64,000 bases of DNA from Nocardia amamiensis (GTDB lineage: Bacteria > Actinomycetota > Actinomycetes > Mycobacteriales > Mycobacteriaceae), in contig NZ_JADLQX010000003.1 in the NCBI RefSeq assembly GCF_015477605.1, positions 186,001-250,000 of the forward strand, written 5' to 3'. Of the stretch, positions 62,123-64,000 are shown in pieces; the first letter of the stretch is position 1, and the number at the start of each line of letters is the position of its first letter. The notes under the pieces were generated by a model. That model saw nothing but the letters and a program-made list of their open reading frames with translations, was not told the DNA's origin and did not search any database. Position numbers and translations under genes: made by a program.

Positions 62123-63514
62123 ATGATGAGCACTCGAGACAGCGCGACGAAGCGACGTCCAGACACGTCCGCGGTCGGCCTGAACCAACCCAAGCGGGAT
62201 TGGATGGGCGCGGCGATGCGAGTCATGACGACCCTGACCGGGTCGGAACTGGCCGAGAAGTACAACCTGCGCAAGCCGATCGAGCGCGTCACCTACGAGG
62301 GCACCAAGACCGGCTTCCGGACGCTCGGCGCCGCGACTCGCGCATTCGCCAAGGTCGCCGGCACCGGAGCGCCCAAGCGCCTGGCGGCGAACGAGGCGAA
62401 GAACAAGAACTATTTCGACCTCACCCCGACCGACGAGCAGCGGATGATCGTCGAGACGGTGAAGGAATTCGCCGCCGAGATCCTGCGCCCGGCCGCCTAT
62501 GAGGCCGACAACGCCGCCAAGGCGCCGCACGATCTGCTGGAGCGGGCCGCCGAGCTCGGCATCACCCTGATCAACGTGCCGGAGGAACTCGAGGGCGCTG
62601 CCGCCGAGCGCGGCGCGGTCACCAACTCGTTGGTCGCCGAGGCGCTGGCGCACGGCGACATGGGCCTGGCGCTGCCCATCCTGGCGCCGAGCGGCGTCGC
62701 GGTCGCGCTCGCGCAGTGGGGCAGCGATGCACAGCAGAAGACCTATCTGCCGTCGTTCACCGGGGAGAACGTGCCGCAGGCGTCGGTCGTGATCAGCGAG
62801 CCGCGCGCCTTGTTCGACCCGTTCGCGCTGCAGACGAAGGCGGTGCGCTCGCCGAGCGGCTACCGGATCTCGGGTGTGAAGTCTTTGGTACCCGCCGCTG
62901 CCGACGCGGAACTGTTCCTGGTCGCCGCCGAACTGGACGGTCGTCCCGCGCTGTTCATCGTCGAGTCCGACGCACCTGGTCTGGTCGTCGAGGCCGACCC
63001 GAGTATGGGTCTGCGCGCGGCTGGACTGGGCCGGGTGATCCTGGACAACGTCGCCGTCGGCGCCGACGCCATCCTGGGCGATGGTGACGCCAAGTCCCGC
63101 GCCGAGGACTACGCCGACGCCGTGCGCCTGGCCCGCCTCGGATGGGCCTCGCTCGCCGCGGGTACCGGACAGGCCGTGCTGGACTACGTGATCCCGTACG
63201 TGAACGAGCGGGAAGCGTTCGGCGAGCCGATCTCGCACCGCCAGGCGGTGGCGTTCATGGTCGCCAACATCGCGATCGAACTCGACGGCATGCGCCTGGT
63301 GACCCTGCGCGGCGCCTCCCGCGCGGAGCAGGGCCTGTCCTTCGGCCGGGAGGCCGCGCTGGCCCGCAAGCTCGCTGCCGACAAGGGCATGCAGATCGGC
63401 CTCGACGGCGTGCAGCTGCTCGGCGGCCACGGCTACACCAAGGAACACCCGGTCGAGCGCTGGTACCGCGACCTGCGGGCCATCGGCGTCGCCGAAGGTG
63501 TCGTGCTCGTCTAA
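62123..63514 (+). CDS. fadE24: Acyl-CoA dehydrogenase, FadE24-like
   Basis: 463 aa. Standard ACAD fold: LTPTDEQRMIVETVKEFAAEIL, LGITLINVPEELEG, DMGLALPILAPSGVAVALAQWG, REAFGEPISHRQAVAFMVANIAIELDGM (read in parts), and C-terminal LLGGHGYTKEHPVERWYRDLRAIGVAEG. The N-terminal about 80-residue extension (residues 1-85) is typical of the mycobacterial FadE24 group. The usual position of the catalytic Glu falls near KEHPVERW; not certain. Followed by a second fadE gene 30 bases later, as in M. tuberculosis fadE24-fadE23. FAD-dependent beta-oxidation step. Confidence 0.9.
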   Translation: MMSTRDSATKRRPDTSAVGLNQPKRDWMGAAMRVMTTLTGSELAEKYNLRKPIERVTYEGTKTGFRTLGAATRAFAKVAGTGAPKRLAANEAKNKNYFDLTPTDEQRMIVETVKEFAAEILRPAAYEADNAAKAPHDLLERAAELGITLINVPEELEGAAAERGAVTNSLVAEALAHGDMGLALPILAPSGVAVALAQWGSDAQQKTYLPSFTGENVPQASVVISEPRALFDPFALQTKAVRSPSGYRISGVKSLVPAAADAELFLVAAELDGRPALFIVESDAPGLVVEADPSMGLRAAGLGRVILDNVAVGADAILGDGDAKSRAEDYADAVRLARLGWASLAAGTGQAVLDYVIPYVNEREAFGEPISHRQAVAFMVANIAIELDGMRLVTLRGASRAEQGLSFGREAALARKLAADKGMQIGLDGVQLLGGHGYTKEHPVERWYRDLRAIGVAEGVVLV

Positions 63515-63544
63515 CCGGCCCGTTCCGTTTCAGGAGACCCACCC

Positions 63545-64000
63545 ATGATCAACCTCGAACTTCCCAAGAAGCTGCGGGCCAGCGCGAACCAGGCCCACCA
63601 GGTCGCCCAGGAGATCTTCCGCCCGATCTCGCGCAAGTACGACCTCGGCGAGCACGACTACCCGGTCGAGCTGGACACCATGGCCGCCATGGTCGAAGGT
63701 CTGGCCGATTCCGGCACCCAGAAGATCGGCGGCGCGGCCGGTGGCCGTGCGGAGGACAGCGAGAGCGACCGCCACGCCACCGAACTGCTCGGAAACACCA
63801 ACGGCGGCAACATGTCCGCGCTGCTCAACGCGCTGGAGACCTCGTGGGGCGACGTCGGCCTGATGCTGTCGATCCCCTACCAGGGTCTGGGCAACGCGGC
63901 GATCGCAGCCGTCGCCACCGACGAGCAGCTCAAGCGCTTCGGCAAGGTGTGGGCCTCGATGGCGATCACCGAGCCGTCCTTCGGCTCCGACTCCGCCGCC
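63545..64000 (+). CDS. fadE23: Acyl-CoA dehydrogenase, FadE23-like (5' part)
   Basis: The first 152 codons are in the window, with the gene continuing past its right edge. N terminus INLELPKKLRASANQAHQVA, then DVGLMLSIPYQGLGNAAI and WASMAITEPSFGSDSAA (FAD/substrate loop EPxxGSD). ATG with AGGAG 8 bases upstream. It should be cotranscribed with fadE24, so the two may form a heteromeric dehydrogenase, as known for several actinobacterial FadE pairs; that is inference. Confidence 0.9.
   Translation, partial: MINLELPKKLRASANQAHQVAQEIFRPISRKYDLGEHDYPVELDTMAAMVEGLADSGTQKIGGAAGGRAEDSESDRHATELLGNTNGGNMSALLNALETSWGDVGLMLSIPYQGLGNAAIAAVATDEQLKRFGKVWASMAITEPSFGSDSAA

Overview
The window is high-GC actinobacterial DNA and fits a mycolic-acid-containing genus such as Nocardia. 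That call rests on an antigen-85-type mycolyltransferase (10.1-11.1 kb), a tmRNA with the tag ADSHQREYALAA, a perfect mycobacterial-type LexA box, and two conserved clusters known from Mycobacterium: prfB-mscS-ftsE-ftsX, and the acyl-CoA dehydrogenase pair fadE24-fadE23. Genus assignment is inference; no rRNA is present. GTG and TTG starts are frequent.

Layout. 0-1.2 kb: start of a Mn/Zn-type ABC importer operon. 1.2-5.5 kb: two tandemly duplicated, motif-deficient cytochrome P450s diverging from an FAD amine oxidase. 5.7-10 kb: a lipase-maturation-factor-like membrane protein, then a three-gene operon (Tat lipoprotein amidohydrolase, methyltransferase, TetR) with a clear palindrome at its promoter. 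10-14.4 kb: mycolyltransferase, a broken DUF5753 regulator, quinone oxidoreductase, SDR and a divergent LysR. 14.6-16.5 kb: tRNA-Ala(GGC), an orphan LexA box with two large palindromes, a DsbA-like membrane thioredoxin and a GNAT. 16.9-20.5 kb: MFS exporter, phosphoglucomutase, an 86-codon ORF and a DUF190 protein. 21-28.9 kb: 14-TM drug exporter with divergent TetR, aldonolactone oxidase, sirtuin, MpaB-type oxygenase, ArsC, VOC protein, AraC regulator and a lipoprotein. 29-37 kb: MprF-like DUF2156 protein coupled to a PLP dehydratase, small redox and stress proteins, and MFS/MarR. 37-44 kb: universal stress protein, EamA exporter, XRE/SDR pair and a degenerate aminoglycoside-phosphotransferase-like protein.

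45-61 kb holds the trans-translation and division genes. ssrA and smpB are on the minus strand, separated by two tandem orphan substrate-binding lipoproteins. They lie upstream of, and opposite to, prfB-mscS-(51-aa peptide)-ftsE-ftsX. In M. tuberculosis these genes are collinear on one strand, so a local inversion or relocation is inferred. recQ, a Tat phosphatase, a SMP-30-like secreted protein, hisN-type phosphatase, an FMN reductase and a second XRE regulator fill the interval. 61-64 kb: a Uma2-family nuclease-fold protein and fadE24-fadE23 behind two tandem palindromic operators.

Many regulators face their presumed targets: TetR/MFS, MarR/MFS, LysR/SDR, XRE/SDR and XRE/FMN reductase. In most of these intergenic gaps an inverted repeat can be read directly. 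No CRISPR array, intact transposase, integrase or prophage was recognised.
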